Assembly: GCA_036562165.1 (NCBI GenBank)
Contig: DATCKP010000015.1
Span: 1-5,287, forward strand
Direction of reading: 5' to 3'
Length of the DNA stretch: 5,287 nt
From: DUVY01 sp036562165
GTDB taxonomy: Bacteria; Bacillota; Clostridia; Christensenellales; DUVY01
Positions within the stretch are counted from its first letter, which is position 1. The number at the start of each line of letters is the position of its first letter. Shown here piece after piece: positions 3,955 to 5,287 of the stretch. A program made the translations under genes and the position numbers. A model generated the notes under the pieces. The model was given only the letters and a program-made list of their open reading frames with translations. It searched no databases and was not told where the DNA came from.

Positions 3955-5287
3955 TTGGATACTAGAACTGTTTTATTCATTGTAGCGGGAATCGTTGTTT
4001 CCCTGCTGGCTTTTGTTTTTGTTACCGTATTTTATCAATGGATTAAAAAGCAGCCTTCGGAAAATCCTGTGATCGCCCAAATGGGCAAGCACATAAGAAG
4101 CGGCGCGATGACCTTTTTGAAAAAGGAATATATTATTCTCGCCAAATTCGCCGGGGTTGTATCTTTGTTTATCTTCGTGTTCTTGCCTCAACCCATATGG
4201 CAAGGAAATTTAAGCGAAACTATCCTTGACCATATTACAGTTGTTTTGGCTTATATTTTAGGCAACGCGTTTAGCTGCCTTGCCGGATATATAGGCATAG
4301 CTATAGCTACCATAGCCAACATCAAAACCGCCGAAGCGGCTCAAAAGGGCATTAAGCCCAGCTTCTTGTGCGGATTCCGCGGCGGCGCTGTTATGGGTCT
4401 TGCGGTAGTCGGCGCAAGCTTGTTAGGCGTAGGTCTTGCGTATTTGGTTTATATGGCTACCGGCAACTCTTCGCTTTTGCTAGGATTCAGCTTTGGCGCG
4501 TCCAGCTTGGCTTTGTTTGCTAAAGCGGGCGGCGGCATTTTCACTAAGACCGCCGACATAAGCGCCGACTTGGTAGGCAAGGTTGAGTTAGGCATTCCCG
4601 AAGACGACCCTCGCAATCCTGCGGTTATCGCTGATAACGTAGGCGACAATGTAGGCGACGTCGCAGGCATGGGAGCCGACTTGTTTGACTCTAACGTCGC
4701 GTCTATGACTGCCGCGTTGGTTATGGCGGCCAGCATGGGCGTGGCTAAAAACGTGATGATGATATTCGCGTTTGCGTCCATCGGATTGTTGTCTTCCTTG
4801 ATCGGCATATTCCTCGCCAGAATGGGCAAAAAAGACGATCCCACTATGGCTCTTAATATGAGCACGTATATTACTACGGGCTTGTTCTTGGCGTTGTCCG
4901 CTGCGGCGACTGCCTTGTTTAAGTTTGAATGGCGTATTTGGGGCGCGTCTATCCTAGGCTTATTGGTAGGCGTGCTTATCGGTATCGTTACCGACTACTT
5001 TACCAACGACACAAAACGCCCTGTCCAAAACGTAGCTAGATCTTCTCAAAGCGGCCCTGCGTTTACGATTTTGTCGGGCATAAGCTACGGTTTTTTGAGC
5101 GTGCTTCCCGCTATGATAGGCATAGCCGTGTCCGCTCTTGGAGCTTATTATTTGTGCTCTCCCTTGGGCGAAGGATACGGTATGTTCGGCATATCTATGG
5201 CGGCTGTAGGCATGCTTTCTATAGTCGGAATGATTATAAGCAACGACGCTTACGGCCCTATCGTTGACAACGCGCGCGGGCTTGCCG
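3955..5287 (+). CDS. hppA: Membrane-bound ion-pumping pyrophosphatase (5' part, cut by window end)
   Basis: This integral membrane pump hydrolyses pyrophosphate to phosphate and moves H+ and/or Na+ across the membrane. The visible 444 residues are about two thirds of the usual 650-720. Hydrophobic helices begin at residues 5-27 and 60-78 and recur to the edge. Family blocks are GAMTFLKKEY (50-59), AGYIG (110-114), FRGGAVMGL (141-149), the substrate loop GGGIFTKTADISADLVGK (192-209), the very conserved EDDPRNPAVIADNVGDNVGD (216-235), KRPVQ and SQSGPA near 357-370, and DAYGPIVDNARG (431-442). Two departures stand out. The normal DVGADLVGK reads DISADLVGK, with Ser203 for glycine. The gate position in TM6, normally Glu in bacterial LFES (Glu246 of the Thermotoga enzyme), is Asp245 in LFDS, with no Glu one turn later as in plant pumps. 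Which ion is pumped therefore cannot be read off. The K+-dependence signature (GNTTA or GNTTK) would lie just past the window end. The start is TTG, forced by an upstream stop. Confidence 0.95.
   Translation, partial: MDTRTVLFIVAGIVVSLLAFVFVTVFYQWIKKQPSENPVIAQMGKHIRSGAMTFLKKEYIILAKFAGVVSLFIFVFLPQPIWQGNLSETILDHITVVLAYILGNAFSCLAGYIGIAIATIANIKTAEAAQKGIKPSFLCGFRGGAVMGLAVVGASLLGVGLAYLVYMATGNSSLLLGFSFGASSLALFAKAGGGIFTKTADISADLVGKVELGIPEDDPRNPAVIADNVGDNVGDVAGMGADLFDSNVASMTAALVMAASMGVAKNVMMIFAFASIGLLSSLIGIFLARMGKKDDPTMALNMSTYITTGLFLALSAAATALFKFEWRIWGASILGLLVGVLIGIVTDYFTNDTKRPVQNVARSSQSGPAFTILSGISYGFLSVLPAMIGIAVSALGAYYLCSPLGEGYGMFGISMAAVGMLSIVGMIISNDAYGPIVDNARGLA

Noticed and set aside
3950..3985. An 11-codon upstream ORF starting at ATG 3950 that overlaps the hppA start, as a possible leader peptide
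   Set aside because: The Shine-Dalgarno run ends only two or three bases before this ATG, too close for initiation, and the spacing fits the TTG instead.
3973..4203. A 76-codon open frame on the minus strand at the start of hppA
   Set aside because: It overlaps the first membrane helices of hppA and has no protein features of its own.
4449..4865. A 138-codon open frame on the minus strand within hppA
   Set aside because: It lies opposite the most conserved pyrophosphatase blocks; its Ala/Pro/Ser-rich product is a shadow of the membrane-protein codons.

Overview
The window looks like a piece of a low-GC, Gram-positive-type bacterial chromosome, most likely an uncultured clostridial member of the Bacillota. 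The signs are very AT-rich intergenic DNA, strong AAGGAG-type Shine-Dalgarno sites, sigmaA-type promoters (TTGACA-N17-TAAAAT appears twice), U-tailed hairpin terminators, and a membrane pyrophosphatase beside an Ldh-type NAD(P)-dependent dehydrogenase. This placement is inferred from style and gene content, not from a marker gene.

All five genes read left to right. (1) 62-334 is a small ArsR/SmtB-family repressor with a CxC pair in its DNA-binding region. (2) 466-1569 is a malate/L-lactate dehydrogenase-family oxidoreductase (Ldh_2 type), ending in a clean terminator. (3) 1700-3001 is a 433-residue soluble ferritin-like protein that I read as two tandem four-helix bundles: the second has a canonical diiron ligand set and the first an altered one. 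It also ends in a strong terminator. (4) 3149-3751 is a divergent GNAT-like protein with its own extended -10 promoter and an 18-bp perfect hairpin after it. (5) 3955 to the window edge is the first 444 residues of a membrane-bound, ion-pumping pyrophosphatase (hppA), which starts at a TTG and is cut by the window end.

Nearly every gene appears to have its own promoter, and the last four are separated by terminator-like hairpins, so this is mostly a row of single-gene units rather than one operon. No shared pathway is evident. Loose themes are redox or metal handling (ArsR, dehydrogenase, diiron protein) and energy conservation (pyrophosphatase). No mobile element, CRISPR array, tRNA, rRNA or recognisable riboswitch was seen. 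There is no gene-free stretch over 300 bases; the longest gap is 203 bases (3752-3954) and holds a terminator and the hppA promoter.

The points most worth a second look are the double ferritin-like protein with four glutamate/aspartate half-sites each spaced 30 residues apart, the pyrophosphatase whose gate glutamate position is aspartate, the inverted repeat covering the hppA -35 box, and the GNAT-like protein that lacks the usual acetyl-CoA pyrophosphate loop.
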